From Bacteroidales bacterium (GTDB taxonomy: Bacteria; Bacteroidota; Bacteroidia; Bacteroidales; GCA-2748055), in assembly GCA_021738565.1 (NCBI GenBank), contig JAIPBT010000013.1:31367-95366 (forward strand): a DNA stretch of 64,000 nt, read 5' to 3'. Position 1 is the first letter of the stretch; each line of letters starts with the position of its first letter. Positions 1-9,856 of this stretch are shown here, one piece after another. Under the pieces are notes generated by a model that saw only the letters and a program-made list of their open reading frames with translations, did not search any database and had not been told where the DNA came from. The translations under genes and the position numbers were made by a program.

Positions 1-244
1 CCCAGTCATGGCACTTGATACCGAAATGGTTGTTTGCTTTTCTGGCCAGCCTGCTGTTCCCGTTGTCAGATTCCAGGCATCCCTGGGCCAGCGTAATGCT
101 TGCAGGGATTCCCGTATTCCGCATGTTATTCATGGCCAGCTCTGCATAGGTTTCGATATATTCCTCCCTTGAAATTCTTTCCTGAGCTTTCGATGAAGTA
201 TACAGGAACAGTGCAATTGATGTTATTATAACCTTACCTCGCAT
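1..244 (-). CDS. Glucosaminidase-domain protein, N-terminal part (cut by window edge)
   Basis: Reading the minus strand from ATG at 244 gives MRGKVIITSIALFLYTSSKA followed by about 60 residues; the gene runs off the left edge. The first 20 residues are a signal peptide. The remainder (NMRNTGIPASITLAQGCLES, then NNHFGIKCHDW) matches the start of the Flg/mannosyl-glycoprotein endo-beta-N-acetylglucosaminidase fold, where the Glu in the GCLES segment is the expected catalytic acid. The family cleaves peptidoglycan glycan strands, and Bacteroidota versions often carry LysM repeats at the C-terminus, which would lie outside the window. It is divergent from ppc, with 158 bp between them. Domain assignment is fairly sure; the full architecture cannot be seen. 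Confidence 0.8.
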   Translation of the reverse strand, partial: MRGKVIITSIALFLYTSSKAQERISREEYIETYAELAMNNMRNTGIPASITLAQGCLESDNGNSRLARKANNHFGIKCHDW

Positions 245-372
245 TTTCAATTCAACATTTACTTCAAAAGTATTGAAACATTTGTTCGATGCGACAATAA
301 GATTTTAACACCCAAATCATATTATTATTGCGTATTCTTTGATGCATTTAAACAAGATTGAACCAATTGCGT

Positions 373-380
373 TAAATTTG
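373..380 (+). promoter_or_regulatory. Candidate -7 box for ppc
   Basis: TAAATTTG fits the Bacteroidota sigma-A -7 consensus TAnnTTTG and lies 22 bp before the ppc start. No clear -33 TTG is seen at the usual spacing, so this is tentative. Confidence 0.3.
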
Positions 381-402
381 TCAGACAAACCTTTTACTGA
401 AA

Positions 403-2979
403 ATGAATCCATCCGATAATACCTACCTCGAAAATTTCAACAAAGAGGTTGGACTTAAATTCCAGCTATACAACAGCCTTTTTACCGCTCTTCCTTTTCA
501 TAAGGTTGAAAAGACAGGTGTACTTGTTTCGATTTTTCTTCTGTATTGTGAAGAAAATTATGAAAAAGGAAGCGGCCCTGTTAAGATCATCAGGGATTTC
601 CTGAAGCAATATGGGAACTATCATTCTGAAGAAGAGGAACTGGATCTCCTGTTTAGATTTGTGCAATATGCTGAAAGACAGGTGGTTCTTTTTGATGCGC
701 TGGAAGATGCAGCATTCCCCCAGATCAACGACCTGACCGGAACAGGAACGCTCAACCAGCTTCATGCAGCAGTCAAACAGCAGAATTTCGACAGGCAGTT
801 AAAGGAACGGCTGCAAGACTTTTCCGTCAGGCTCGTACTTACTGCACATCCAACACAATTTTATCCCAGCGAGGTACTGGTGATCATCAACGATCTGGCA
901 CAGGCGATTACCGATGACAACACCGCGCTTGTAAATTCGTACCTGCAGCAGCTTGGAAAAACGCCTTTCTTCAAGAGTTCCAAACCCTCACCCTACGACG
1001 AAGCTGTCAACCTCATATGGTATCTTGAGAATGTCTTCTACCATGCAGCCGGGGAAATACTTACTTACATGACTGATCGTTTCCCGGGGGCAATTCCCGG
1101 TAACCGCCGTTTGCTTCAACTTGGATTCTGGCCCGGCGGTGACAGGGATGGAAATCCTTTTGTTAATCATGAAACCGCTTTGAATGTGTCCATGGCACTT
1201 AAAAATTCTATAATAAAATGCTATTATGATGATATAAAGCTCCTCAAAAAAAGGTTAACCTTTAAAGGAGTTTCCCACATTGTAGCCGCCCTGCAGGAGA
1301 AGCTATACAGGAACATATTTGTTAATACTGAAAAATCATCCTTAACAGCTGATGAGATCATCGAATTTTTAACGGAAATCCGGGATCAGCTGATCAGTGA
1401 ACATAACAGTCTTTTCGTCGGCAGCGTGGAGAGCCTGATGCGCAAGGTGCAGCTTTTCGGGTTGCATTTTGCATCACTGGACATACGACAGGACAGCAAG
1501 GTGCATAACACATTGCTTGAAAAGATCTCAGCCTTCGCGGAAATCCTTCCGCCTGATTACAAAACATTACCCTCCAAAGAAAAAATAAAGGCCCTTGAAA
1601 ATATAGAAGAACCCTTTGAAAAAATAGAAACCGGTAACGATACACAACAGGATGTGCTGGAAACGATCAAAGCAATAAAAAAGATCCAGCAAAGCAATGG
1701 CGAAGCCGGTTGCCACCGATACATCATAAGTCATACCCGGGAAGCGCTTGATGTCATGGGTGTTTACAGCCTGTTCAGGATTGCCGGCTGGAAGAAGAAA
1801 GAGATGTCGGTTGATTTCGTTCCCCTGTTTGAGTCGATCAGAGACCTTGAAAATGCATACCTTGTAATGAAAGAATTGTATGGAACAAAGCACTACAGGG
1901 AACACCTTTCGCGCAGGAACAATGTGCAGACCATCATGCTTGGTTTTTCCGACGGAACGAAGGATGGCGGTTTTCTTATGGCCAACTGGAGCATATACAA
2001 GGCAAAAGAAGCATTAACAAAAATTTCAAAAGAATACGGTGTTGATGTAGTGTTTTTCGATGGTCGCGGGGGCCCTCCTGCACGTGGCGGAGGACGGACA
2101 CACCAGTTTTATGCCTCAATGGGATCAAATATTTCCAATAAAGAAATACAGCTTACCATACAGGGACAGACCATCAGTGCAAACTTTGGGACCGTAGATA
2201 CTGCCCGATACAACATTGAACAATTGCTGAATGCAGGGATAACCAGTAATATATTTTCTTCCGGCAAACCCACACTAACGGAGAAGGAGGACAAACTGCT
2301 GGAGTCACTCGCAAGAGAAAGCTTTAATGCTTACAGTCATTTAAAGAACAAACCCCTGTTCCTCGAATACCTGAACTTTGCAAGTCCGCTCAGGTATTAT
2401 AGCGATACAAACATTGCGAGCCGGCCTTCGAGCCGAAAGACCGGCAAACTCAATCTTGAGGATCTCAGGGCGGTTCCATATGTCGGGGCCTGGAGCCAGC
2501 TGAAGCAAAACCTTCCGGGTTATTATGGTGTGGGAACAGCATTGGAAAAACTCAAAAATCAGGGCAGATGGGATGAAATAAACCTGTTGTATAAAAACTC
2601 ATTGTATTTCAGAACAGTTCTTGAGAATTGTGAGATGGCCATGACAAAATGCTTTTTTCCCCTAACATCCTACCTGTCCGATCATCCAAAATATGGCGCT
2701 CTCTGGAAAGATATCCACGAAGAATATGAAAGGACCAGGAAATATCTTTTAAAATTATTTGAATGTGATGAATTAATGGATAAAAAGCCCGTGAACAGGT
2801 TATCCATCCAGATGCGTCAGCGAATAGAGCTTCCGCTCCTTACGATCCAGCAATATGCATTGGACCGGTTAAGAAATCTGAAGCCAAATGAAGGCAACAA
2901 GCGTTTGATCAATACTTATGAAAAACTGGCAATGCGTTGCTCCTTCGGGATCATAAATGCCGAAAGGAACAGTGCATGA
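403..2979 (+). CDS. ppc: Phosphoenolpyruvate carboxylase
   Basis: Carboxylates PEP with bicarbonate to oxaloacetate, an anaplerotic cytosolic reaction. The 858-residue length is close to the family norm of about 880. Motifs seen in order are LTAHPTQF (about 146-153, catalytic His), GFWPGGDRDGNPF (about 243), LGFSDGTKDGG (about 513), and FFDGRGGPPARGGGR (about 553). The last is the catalytic glycine/arginine loop; in most PEPCs it reads GRGGSVGRGGGP, so this is a divergent clade. The C-terminus ends FGIINAERNSA rather than the usual QNTG. ATG at 403 is the only sensible start. cdd follows 28 bp later on the same strand, suggesting cotranscription. Confidence 0.93.
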   Translation: MNPSDNTYLENFNKEVGLKFQLYNSLFTALPFHKVEKTGVLVSIFLLYCEENYEKGSGPVKIIRDFLKQYGNYHSEEEELDLLFRFVQYAERQVVLFDALEDAAFPQINDLTGTGTLNQLHAAVKQQNFDRQLKERLQDFSVRLVLTAHPTQFYPSEVLVIINDLAQAITDDNTALVNSYLQQLGKTPFFKSSKPSPYDEAVNLIWYLENVFYHAAGEILTYMTDRFPGAIPGNRRLLQLGFWPGGDRDGNPFVNHETALNVSMALKNSIIKCYYDDIKLLKKRLTFKGVSHIVAALQEKLYRNIFVNTEKSSLTADEIIEFLTEIRDQLISEHNSLFVGSVESLMRKVQLFGLHFASLDIRQDSKVHNTLLEKISAFAEILPPDYKTLPSKEKIKALENIEEPFEKIETGNDTQQDVLETIKAIKKIQQSNGEAGCHRYIISHTREALDVMGVYSLFRIAGWKKKEMSVDFVPLFESIRDLENAYLVMKELYGTKHYREHLSRRNNVQTIMLGFSDGTKDGGFLMANWSIYKAKEALTKISKEYGVDVVFFDGRGGPPARGGGRTHQFYASMGSNISNKEIQLTIQGQTISANFGTVDTARYNIEQLLNAGITSNIFSSGKPTLTEKEDKLLESLARESFNAYSHLKNKPLFLEYLNFASPLRYYSDTNIASRPSSRKTGKLNLEDLRAVPYVGAWSQLKQNLPGYYGVGTALEKLKNQGRWDEINLLYKNSLYFRTVLENCEMAMTKCFFPLTSYLSDHPKYGALWKDIHEEYERTRKYLLKLFECDELMDKKPVNRLSIQMRQRIELPLLTIQQYALDRLRNLKPNEGNKRLINTYEKLAMRCSFGIINAERNSA

Positions 2980-3007
2980 ATCACGATCCTGATAAAAATT
3001 ATATACA

Positions 3008-3502
3008 ATGAGAACAGATGAACTGAGAATACTCGTTTACACCTACAACCGGCCTGAAGAATTGCCCGGTAACGGAAAATCGTTGATTGACAGTGCAAAG
3101 GAGGCCGCACACAAAGCATGGGCACCCTATTCCAATTTCCACGTTGGAGCTGCCCTGGATCTGGAGAACGGTGAGATCATTACAGGCAACAACCAGGAAA
3201 ATATTGCATTCCCGGCAGGCCTGTGCGCTGAACGGGTGGCCCTGTTCTATGCCGGATCCCAGTACCCCGGTGTTGCAATCAAACGCATTGCTCTTGTTGC
3301 ATATTCTGACGACAGGTTCGTTGAGAAACCGGTGTTCCCCTGCGGTGATTGCCGACAGTCGTTGCTTGAACACGAGAACAGGGTCGGAAAGAACATTGAA
3401 GTGATCATGTATGGCACCAGGGAAATAAAGGTCGTAAAGAGCATCCGTGACCTTCTTCCTTTGCCTTTTGATTATCAACTGGCGGGTAAGGGAACTCCAT
3501 GA
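3008..3502 (+). CDS. cdd: Cytidine deaminase
   Basis: Deaminates cytidine/deoxycytidine to uridine/deoxyuridine in pyrimidine salvage. At 164 residues it has the size of the homotetrameric zinc-dependent class, with a 30-residue N-terminal extension. Zinc and catalytic motifs are present: FHVGAAL, then LCAERVAL (about 78, first Cys ligand and proton-shuttle Glu), and PCGDCRQ (about 114, the other two Cys ligands). It lies 28 bp behind ppc, likely in one transcript. A short dispersed-repeat fragment begins just after its stop. Confidence 0.92.
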   Translation: MRTDELRILVYTYNRPEELPGNGKSLIDSAKEAAHKAWAPYSNFHVGAALDLENGEIITGNNQENIAFPAGLCAERVALFYAGSQYPGVAIKRIALVAYSDDRFVEKPVFPCGDCRQSLLEHENRVGKNIEVIMYGTREIKVVKSIRDLLPLPFDYQLAGKGTP

Positions 3503-3510
3503 ATTTAAGG

Positions 3511-3552
3511 TGTGTCTGATCCAGCCACTCCAACTTTATTGACAGGCTCTAA
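3511..3552. repeat. Fragment of a dispersed repeat family
   Basis: The segment reading GTGTCTGATCCAGCCACT, then ACTTTATTGACAGGCTCTAA, closely matches 53491-53531 (GTGCCTGTCCAGCCACT, then ACTCTATTGACAGACTCTAA). It lies between the convergent cdd and pseudouridine synthase genes, partly within the intergenic gap. It is a short relative of the larger palindromic elements at 16.2, 35.4 and 53.5 kb. Confidence 0.6.
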
Positions 3553-3565
3553 GGTGAGGCAAAGT

Positions 3566-4255
3566 TCACGGCTTAAAAACCTCAAAAATATCGTCTTCAG
3601 GGTACGGAGCGGTTGTATCGATCCTGTCCTTTTTTACCGGATGCCCGAACGCAATTTTCCTGGCATGAAGACTGATGCCTCCGTTTCTGTTGGGACGGCC
3701 GGCCCCGTATTTGACATCGCCTTTAACAGGACAGCCAATTGCAGCCAGCTGGGCCCGTATCTGGTGGTGCCTGCCTGTATTAAGGAGGATCTCAAGCAGG
3801 TGGTATTGATCTGATGATGCAAGGTACCTGTATTCAAGAACGGCCTGTTTAGATCCGGGTTTTTGATGGTCGGAACAATACGACTTATTCTGTTTTGCAT
3901 TCTTTACAATATAATGCTCAAGGATACCTGAAGAAACTTCCGGTTTGTTCCTCACAATGGCATGATAGATCTTTTCTGCCTCTTTTTCCCTGAAAATTTT
4001 TGTCATACGGCTGAGCGCCTTGCTTGTTTTGGTATACACAATTGCGCCACTGACAGGACGATCCAGTCGATGCGGGATACCAATGAAAACATTACCGGGT
4101 TTTCCGTCCCGCTCTTTTATGAATTTCCTCAACCTTTCATCAAGGGATATATCGCCCGTCTTGTCCCCCTGAACAATATCCGAGACCCTCTTATTAAGTA
4201 TAACCAGGTGATTGTCCTCGTAGAGTATTTGAATTGAATGATGGTCCTGCATCAT
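3566..4255 (-). CDS. RluA-family pseudouridine synthase
   Basis: Isomerises uridine to pseudouridine in rRNA or tRNA. The 229 residues correspond to the catalytic domain only, without the N-terminal S4 domain that RluC/RluD carry. The signature HRLDRPVSG (about 62-70) contains the catalytic Asp, and the downstream GRHHQIRAQLA motif (about 163) is typical of RluA/TruC-like proteins. The target position cannot be told from sequence. It follows panB by 17 bp on the same strand, so the two are probably cotranscribed. Its 3' end converges on cdd. Confidence 0.88.
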   Translation of the reverse strand: MMQDHHSIQILYEDNHLVILNKRVSDIVQGDKTGDISLDERLRKFIKERDGKPGNVFIGIPHRLDRPVSGAIVYTKTSKALSRMTKIFREKEAEKIYHAIVRNKPEVSSGILEHYIVKNAKQNKSYCSDHQKPGSKQAVLEYRYLASSDQYHLLEILLNTGRHHQIRAQLAAIGCPVKGDVKYGAGRPNRNGGISLHARKIAFGHPVKKDRIDTTAPYPEDDIFEVFKP

Positions 4256-4272
4256 ACGGGGCAGAAACTGAA

Positions 4273-5088
4273 TTAATACTGTTCCCTTTCATTTGGGAAA
4301 TCCCCTGACCTGACATCCTCAATATAGGCTTTCACTGCCCCTGTTATCTCTGCATTCAGGTTGTGGTAACGTCGAAGGAAACGGGGCGAGAACTCCTGTG
4401 TAATTCCAAGCATGTCGTGGATGACCAGTACCTGTCCGTCTGCACTGCTTCCTGCTCCGATGCCAATCGTTGGTATCCGAAGCATTTTTGAAACCTTCTC
4501 TCCAAGGTTGGCAGGGATCTTTTCCAAAACTATGGCAAAACAGCCGGTAGCCTCAAGCTTTTTCGCATCCTCGACCAGCTTCTTTGCTTCATCATCGTCT
4601 GTTGCCCTGACTACATATGTTCCAAATTTATGAATAGACTGGGGGGTTAGTCCAAGGTGCCCCATCACCGGGATCCCGGCTGAAAGTATCCGCTCAACGG
4701 ATTCAATAATTTCCTGTCCGCCTTCCAGTTTTACTGCACTCGCTCCTGTCTCTTTCATGATCCGTATGGCAGAGGCAAGCGCTTCCCTGGAATTTCCCTG
4801 ATAGGTTCCGAAAGGAAGGTCCACAACCACGAGTGCCCTGCTGGTTGCCCTGACAACTGACGCTGCATGGTAAATCATATTATCCAGGGTGATCGGAAGT
4901 GTGGTTTCATAACCTGCCATTACATTTGAGGCAGAATCACCTACCAGGATTATATCAACACCCGCCTGATCCAGTATGCGTGCCAGGGAGAAATCATAAC
5001 CGGTCAGCATTGCTATCTTTTCGCCCTTCAGCTTCATCTCGTGGAGAACATGGGTGGTTACCTTTCTGACTGAACTGTGTATTGACAT
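4273..5088 (-). CDS. panB: 3-methyl-2-oxobutanoate hydroxymethyltransferase
   Basis: Transfers a hydroxymethyl group from 5,10-methylene-THF to alpha-ketoisovalerate, the first committed step of pantothenate and coenzyme A synthesis. The length of 271 residues is normal for the (beta/alpha)8 family. Recognisable segments are [19 protein letters not shown] (about 27-45), [25 protein letters not shown] (about 119) and [10 protein letters not shown] (about 142), with [20 protein letters not shown] near residue 210. The Asp residues of the first motifs bind the metal. A pseudouridine synthase gene follows after 17 bp. No other pan genes are in the window. Confidence 0.95.
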   Translation of the reverse strand: MSIHSSVRKVTTHVLHEMKLKGEKIAMLTGYDFSLARILDQAGVDIILVGDSASNVMAGYETTLPITLDNMIYHAASVVRATSRALVVVDLPFGTYQGNSREALASAIRIMKETGASAVKLEGGQEIIESVERILSAGIPVMGHLGLTPQSIHKFGTYVVRATDDDEAKKLVEDAKKLEATGCFAIVLEKIPANLGEKVSKMLRIPTIGIGAGSSADGQVLVIHDMLGITQEFSPRFLRRYHNLNAEITGAVKAYIEDVRSGDFPNEREQY

Positions 5089-5208
5089 CTTCTTTTTTTG
5101 TAAAGGTCTGAATAAAATCCGTAAAAACCGGAATATTTTGGAGATTTAACCGGAATCCTCAGTAATACAGGTCACTTGCAGAAATTAATGCATTTTTATT
5201 ACTGCGCC

Positions 5209-5271
5209 AATATGTCAGATTTTTATCGACATTTTATGAATACTGACATATTACAAGGACTGGAAATGTCA
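5209..5271. promoter_or_regulatory. Three ATGTCA/TGACAT half-sites upstream of dnaK
   Basis: AATATGTCAG (5209-5218) is repeated as an exact inverted copy CTGACATATT (5243-5252), with 24 bp between. A third ATGTCA lies at 5266-5271. They lie about 90-150 bp before the dnaK start in the 273-bp divergent panB/dnaK gap. No CIRCE sequence was seen. They may be binding sites of a regulator of dnaK; the protein is unknown. A weak TGACTTTG box at 5314-5321 could be the -7 element. Confidence 0.4.
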
Positions 5272-5361
5272 TAATTTCATAAAAATCCCAAAATACAGGG
5301 ATGGCATAATCATTGACTTTGTATTGCAAATCAAAATGCAAATCATTCAAACAACATTAAT

Positions 5362-7275
5362 ATGAGTAAGATAATTGGAATAGACTTAGGAACAACAAAT
5401 TCATGCGTTGCAGTTATGGAAGGCAATGAACCTGTTGTAATTCCCAATAGCGAAGGAAAAAGAACGACACCTTCTGTTATTGCATTCGTGGATAACGGTG
5501 AAAGAAAAATAGGTGATCCTGCAAAAAGACAGGCAATTACAAATGCAGCGAGAACAGTGTTCTCCATAAAAAGGTTTATGGGAGAAACGCATGAACGCGT
5601 TAGTAAAGAAATCAAGAGGGTCCCTTACAAAGTGATCAAGGGTGAAAACAATACACCACGTGTTCAAATTGATGACCGGAAATATTCACCGCAGGAAATA
5701 TCGGCCATGGTACTTCAAAAAATGAAGAAAACTGCTGAAGAATACCTTGGCCAGGAGGTTACTGAAGCGGTGATCACCGTGCCGGCATATTTTAGTGATT
5801 CTCAAAGACAGGCTACCAAAGAAGCAGGTGAGATTGCAGGACTGAAGGTAAAACGTATCATCAATGAACCTACGGCTGCATCCCTGGCTTACGGACTGGA
5901 TAAAAAATCAAAAGATCTTAAGATCGCGGTATTCGACCTTGGTGGAGGAACTTTTGATATTTCGATCCTTGAGTTGGGTGATGGTGTTTTCGAAGTAAAA
6001 TCAACCAATGGAGATACCCATCTTGGTGGGGATGACTTTGACCAGGTGATCATTGACTGGCTGGCTGAAGAGTTCAAAAAAGATGAAGGAGTGGACCTTC
6101 TTAAAGATCCGATGGCTACACAGCGTTTGAAAGAAGCTGCAGAAAAGGCAAAGATCGAACTTTCAAGCTCTACACAAACAGAGATCAACCTGCCATATAT
6201 CATGCCTGTTGACGGAGTGCCGAAACACCTTGTCAAAACACTTTCAAGGGCAAAATTTGAGAGCCTCTCAGATCAACTCATCCAGGCTACCATTGGGCCA
6301 TGCAAAAAGGCCATGAAAGATGCGGGCATGAATTCATCAGATATTGATGAGGTAATACTGGTAGGAGGTTCAACAAGGATACCCGCTATACAGAAGGTTG
6401 TAGAAGATTTCTTTAAAAAGGCTCCTTCAAAAGGAGTCAATCCCGACGAAGTAGTTGCCATTGGAGCTGCAATTCAGGGAGGCGTACTTACCGGTGAAGT
6501 TAAGGATGTGCTTCTGCTTGATATAACTCCGCTTTCACTTGGAATTGAAACAATGGGTGGTGTTTCAACAAAACTGATTGAATCCAACACTACCATACCA
6601 ACCAAGAAAACACAAACCTTTACTACTGCGGCGGATAACCAGCCTTCAGTCGAGATCCATGTTCTTCAGGGCGAAAGGTCCATGGCGAAAGATAACAAAA
6701 CCATTGGACGTTTCCACCTTGACGGAATACCACCTTCACCCCGCGGAGTCCCGCAAATTGAAGTGACTTTTGATATCGATGCCAACGGGATACTCAATGT
6801 TTCCGCAAGGGACAAGGGTACCGGCAAAGAACAAAGCATCCGTATTGAAGCATCTTCAGGTCTTACTGATGAGGAGATCGACAAGATGAAGCAGGAAGCC
6901 AAGGCGAATGAAGAATCAGATAAAAAAGCAAAAGAAAAGATTGAAAAACTGAACAATGCAGACAGCCTCATCTTCCAGTCTGAAAAGCAATTAAAAGAAT
7001 ATGGTGAGAAATTGCCCGGTGAGAAAAAGCAGGTGATCGAAGATGCGCTTGCAAAATTGAAAGAGGTACATAAATCAGAGGATCTTGATGCGATTGATTC
7101 AGCAACTGAAGAGTTGAACAATGCCTGGCAGGCTGCATCCCAGGATATTTATAATGCCAGCCAGCAGGGATCAGAACAATCCGAAGAACAAGAATCGGAA
7201 AAGACAACTGCTTCTTCAGATAAAAAAGGAGATGACGGAGAGGTGACTGATGTGGATTTTGAAGAAGTCAAATAA
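5362..7275 (+). CDS. dnaK: Molecular chaperone DnaK (Hsp70)
   Basis: ATP-driven chaperone for protein folding and heat-shock recovery. At 637 residues it has standard length. The N-terminal ATPase domain begins [20 protein letters not shown], carries [14 protein letters not shown] (about 191) and [11 protein letters not shown] (about 334). The substrate-binding domain follows ([11 protein letters not shown], about 392), then the lid, ending [12 protein letters not shown], which matches the conserved EEVD-like bacterial tail. dnaJ and grpE are not adjacent, so the gene stands alone. A perfect intrinsic terminator follows 23 bp after the stop. Inverted ATGTCA sites upstream are candidates for control. 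Confidence 0.97.
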   Translation: MSKIIGIDLGTTNSCVAVMEGNEPVVIPNSEGKRTTPSVIAFVDNGERKIGDPAKRQAITNAARTVFSIKRFMGETHERVSKEIKRVPYKVIKGENNTPRVQIDDRKYSPQEISAMVLQKMKKTAEEYLGQEVTEAVITVPAYFSDSQRQATKEAGEIAGLKVKRIINEPTAASLAYGLDKKSKDLKIAVFDLGGGTFDISILELGDGVFEVKSTNGDTHLGGDDFDQVIIDWLAEEFKKDEGVDLLKDPMATQRLKEAAEKAKIELSSSTQTEINLPYIMPVDGVPKHLVKTLSRAKFESLSDQLIQATIGPCKKAMKDAGMNSSDIDEVILVGGSTRIPAIQKVVEDFFKKAPSKGVNPDEVVAIGAAIQGGVLTGEVKDVLLLDITPLSLGIETMGGVSTKLIESNTTIPTKKTQTFTTAADNQPSVEIHVLQGERSMAKDNKTIGRFHLDGIPPSPRGVPQIEVTFDIDANGILNVSARDKGTGKEQSIRIEASSGLTDEEIDKMKQEAKANEESDKKAKEKIEKLNNADSLIFQSEKQLKEYGEKLPGEKKQVIEDALAKLKEVHKSEDLDAIDSATEELNNAWQAASQDIYNASQQGSEQSEEQESEKTTASSDKKGDDGEVTDVDFEEVK

Positions 7276-7298
7276 CAATTCCAGGAAATTGTAATATG

Positions 7299-7337
7299 AG
7301 GCTGTGTCAAAAATACTTTTGACACAGCCTTTTTTTG
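7299..7337 (+). terminator. Intrinsic terminator of dnaK
   Basis: AGGCTGTGTCAAAA (7299-7312) pairs exactly with TTTTGACACAGCCT (7317-7330) across a 4-nt loop and runs into a T tract. A textbook rho-independent terminator. Confidence 0.92.
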
Positions 7338-7408
7338 TCTGTTTGTGAATATATCGGTGTAATTTATCCTGATTAATACTATATTTCAATCAAATAAAAA
7401 AAGAACCG

Positions 7409-8173
7409 ATGAAGTTGATCTGTTTTCTGGTCCCGTTTATGTTGTTGAATACGTTTTACCTGTCTGGACAAAACCTGCTCAATGAAAATGGAAAAAAAAT
7501 AGGCCACTGGAAGGGGTATTATCCCGATTCTACATTGAAATATGAAGGTAGCTTTATAAATGGAAAACCTGTGGGCACCATGAAAAGGTATGACATCATG
7601 GGAGTCCTTTCAGCAACCATGGACTTTTACCCGGGGACCGACCGCTGTTATGCTGTAATTTATACCGGTCGCGGTAAGGTGGGAGCAGAAGGAGTATACG
7701 ACACGCAGCTGAAAGATTCTGTATGGACCTATTACGGGAACAATGGAACTGTCCGCCTGACAGAAACCTATAACAGGGACACACTGCACGGCAATGTTGA
7801 ATTTTATTATCCCTCGGAAAATAAATCCCAGCAACTGCATTACGATTCCGGAATAAAAGACGGTCCCTGGATAAAATTTTTTGAAAATGGTGATACGATG
7901 CTGATCACATCCTACAACAACGGGATCCTGTCGGGACCCTACCGGACCTTTTACCCGGAAAAGAAAATGCAGATCAGCGGTGTATACATTGATGATGTAA
8001 AAGACGGGGATTGGAAATATTTTGATGAAAATGGAGATACCATCATGATTTTAAAATACCGAATGGGTGATCTGTTAAACCCCGAAGTACTTGAAGATCA
8101 ATATGAAGAATTCCTGGAATTTGAGCAGAATGACAGCATGGATACAGATGTTTTTGATGAATACATCCGGTAA
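7409..8173 (+). CDS. Secreted MORN-repeat (YwqK-like) protein
   Basis: A 254-residue protein with a signal peptide (about 1-20, ending YLSGQN). The rest is built of MORN_2-type repeats with the recurring pattern G-x-W-x-x-Y/F-x-x-x-G, for example GHWKGYYPDSTLKYEG (about 33), DSVWTYYGNNGTVR (about 106), GPWIKFFENGDT (about 152) and GDWKYFDENGDT (about 200). Such repeats form beta-hairpins of uncertain role; annotation pipelines call this family 'YwqK antitoxin', but nothing here shows a toxin partner. The tail is acidic. It is followed 48 bp later by a secreted subtilase on the same strand. Function unknown. Confidence 0.75.
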   Translation: MKLICFLVPFMLLNTFYLSGQNLLNENGKKIGHWKGYYPDSTLKYEGSFINGKPVGTMKRYDIMGVLSATMDFYPGTDRCYAVIYTGRGKVGAEGVYDTQLKDSVWTYYGNNGTVRLTETYNRDTLHGNVEFYYPSENKSQQLHYDSGIKDGPWIKFFENGDTMLITSYNNGILSGPYRTFYPEKKMQISGVYIDDVKDGDWKYFDENGDTIMILKYRMGDLLNPEVLEDQYEEFLEFEQNDSMDTDVFDEYIR

Positions 8174-8221
8174 ATACGGCATATCCAAACCCTTTTGTAA
8201 GATAATTGTTAGATAATTATA

Positions 8222-9856
8222 ATGAGGAAATTATTATTCGGCATATTGCTCACCGGCTTTGCACATACGGTTACAGCACAAAGGATCGCTGATGGCGCAT
8301 ACTGGTATTTCTTCACTAATAAAAACAACAATGGTTACAGTATTGAAGAGCCTGAGGACTTCCTGTCTCAACGTTCAATTGACAGGAGAGCATGGCAGTC
8401 GATACCTGTAACTGAAAGAGACCTTCCGGTCAACCGTGACTATATTGACAGTCTGCTTTCCATGGGACTTGAGGTCAGGCATGTGTCCAAATGGCTGAAC
8501 GGGGCACTTGTCATTACGCAAAACCTTCCGCTCACTGATACCCTGCATTTCATTTCATTTCTGGACACAGCGATGTGGGAACCTGATCTGAACAACCAGT
8601 ATTTTCCAGTTCCTTCTTCCGGCAAACGTTTTGAGGATCCCCTGTTCGTTTCCCCGGAGTACCAGTATGGCTATGCAGGCGACCAGGTCAGGTTGATGAA
8701 CCTTCACCACCTGCACAATACAGGCTATACAGGTAAAGGTGTTGTTATTGCAGTATTGGATGCAGGTTTTATCAACTTGATTTCCCTGACTGCTTTCCAA
8801 TCGGTCCTTGCTGACAACCGGATCGTTGCAACAAGGAATTACGTGAAAAGGGAAATGGATGTTTACGGTGATCACCCTCACGGAACGTATGTAACATCAA
8901 TCATAATATCAGACTGGCCCGGGGTTATTATGGGCACAGCGCCTGATGCCAGCCTGATACTTGCAACATCAGAAAATGTCAGTTCAGAGACACGGATCGA
9001 GGAATATGCATGGATCGAAGCTGCAGAATGGGCAGATAGCCTTGGAGCTGACATTATCAACACATCACTGGGTTATACCACTTTTGATGACAGTCTGACA
9101 AACTACAGTTACAGCGATATGGATGGTCAAACCGCTCACATCTCAATTGCAAATGGAATGACTGCTTCTATGGGCATACTCAGTGTTACCAGTGCAGGAA
9201 ATGCGGGGAATGAGGCATGGCATTATATAGGTGCACCCGCGGATGCCAGGGAAATATTATCAGTTGGTGCAGTAAATAACCTCAGGGAAATCGCAGGTTT
9301 TAGCTCAAGGGGCCCCACCTATGACGGCCGCATCAAGCCAGAGCTGAGCGCCATGGGATCAGGTACAGCATTCCAGTCATCAGACAGCACAATCATGCTG
9401 GGAGGCGGAACCTCCTTTTCTTCACCGCTGATCGTCGGTGGTGCAGCATGTTTGTGGCAAGCCTATCCTGAACTGTCGGCCAGGGACCTGATGCAATGGA
9501 TCAAGGAATCAGCAGACAGATATTCTGATCCCGATATCAATTATGGGTATGGCATCCCCAGTTTCTCAAAAGCATACCACGCGATATCATCGGCCAGCGG
9601 GAATGTGTTTCCCCTGAATGCCACTATTTCCGTCTATCCCAATCCCTTCACATCCTATATAAATATTGAAATCCCCAAAAAGTGCCATGGTATATATTTA
9701 CTGAGCCTCTATGATATACTGGGAAAAAAGATATTTACAACCCAGGCCGGCCTTCCCGGGTCCATAAATATGCCGGGATATCTTGATAAAGGAATTTATT
9801 TTATTGAAATTCGGAACGAAGGTTATAATTTTAGAAGCAGAATAATAAAAAATTAA
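8222..9856 (+). CDS. Secreted S8 (subtilisin-like) serine peptidase with T9SS sorting domain
   Basis: A 544-residue protein with a signal peptide (about 1-20, ending TVTAQ). The S8 catalytic triad is visible: Asp in VIAVLDAGF (about 181), His in DHPHGTYVTS (about 220), and Ser in GGGTSFSSPLIVGG (about 401). The oxyanion Asn lies in SVTSAGNAGNE. The C-terminal 80 residues (from VYPNPFTSYINIEI, with GIYFIEI and SRIIKN at the end) form a type A Por-secretion sorting domain, so the enzyme should be exported by the type IX system and anchored or released at the cell surface. The stop codon overlaps the xseA start by one base. Confidence 0.92.
   Translation: MRKLLFGILLTGFAHTVTAQRIADGAYWYFFTNKNNNGYSIEEPEDFLSQRSIDRRAWQSIPVTERDLPVNRDYIDSLLSMGLEVRHVSKWLNGALVITQNLPLTDTLHFISFLDTAMWEPDLNNQYFPVPSSGKRFEDPLFVSPEYQYGYAGDQVRLMNLHHLHNTGYTGKGVVIAVLDAGFINLISLTAFQSVLADNRIVATRNYVKREMDVYGDHPHGTYVTSIIISDWPGVIMGTAPDASLILATSENVSSETRIEEYAWIEAAEWADSLGADIINTSLGYTTFDDSLTNYSYSDMDGQTAHISIANGMTASMGILSVTSAGNAGNEAWHYIGAPADAREILSVGAVNNLREIAGFSSRGPTYDGRIKPELSAMGSGTAFQSSDSTIMLGGGTSFSSPLIVGGAACLWQAYPELSARDLMQWIKESADRYSDPDINYGYGIPSFSKAYHAISSASGNVFPLNATISVYPNPFTSYINIEIPKKCHGIYLLSLYDILGKKIFTTQAGLPGSINMPGYLDKGIYFIEIRNEGYNFRSRIIKN

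Noticed and set aside
3512..3814. A 100-codon plus-strand frame beginning in the repeat fragment
   Set aside because: It is antisense to the pseudouridine synthase, whose HRLD motif and length are convincing.
6666..7121. A 151-codon frame antisense to dnaK
   Set aside because: Serine/phenylalanine-rich shadow of a strongly biased coding strand; no own signals.
7409..8173. Calling the MORN-repeat protein an antitoxin
   Set aside because: The YwqK label is inherited from database naming; there is a signal peptide and no toxin gene nearby.
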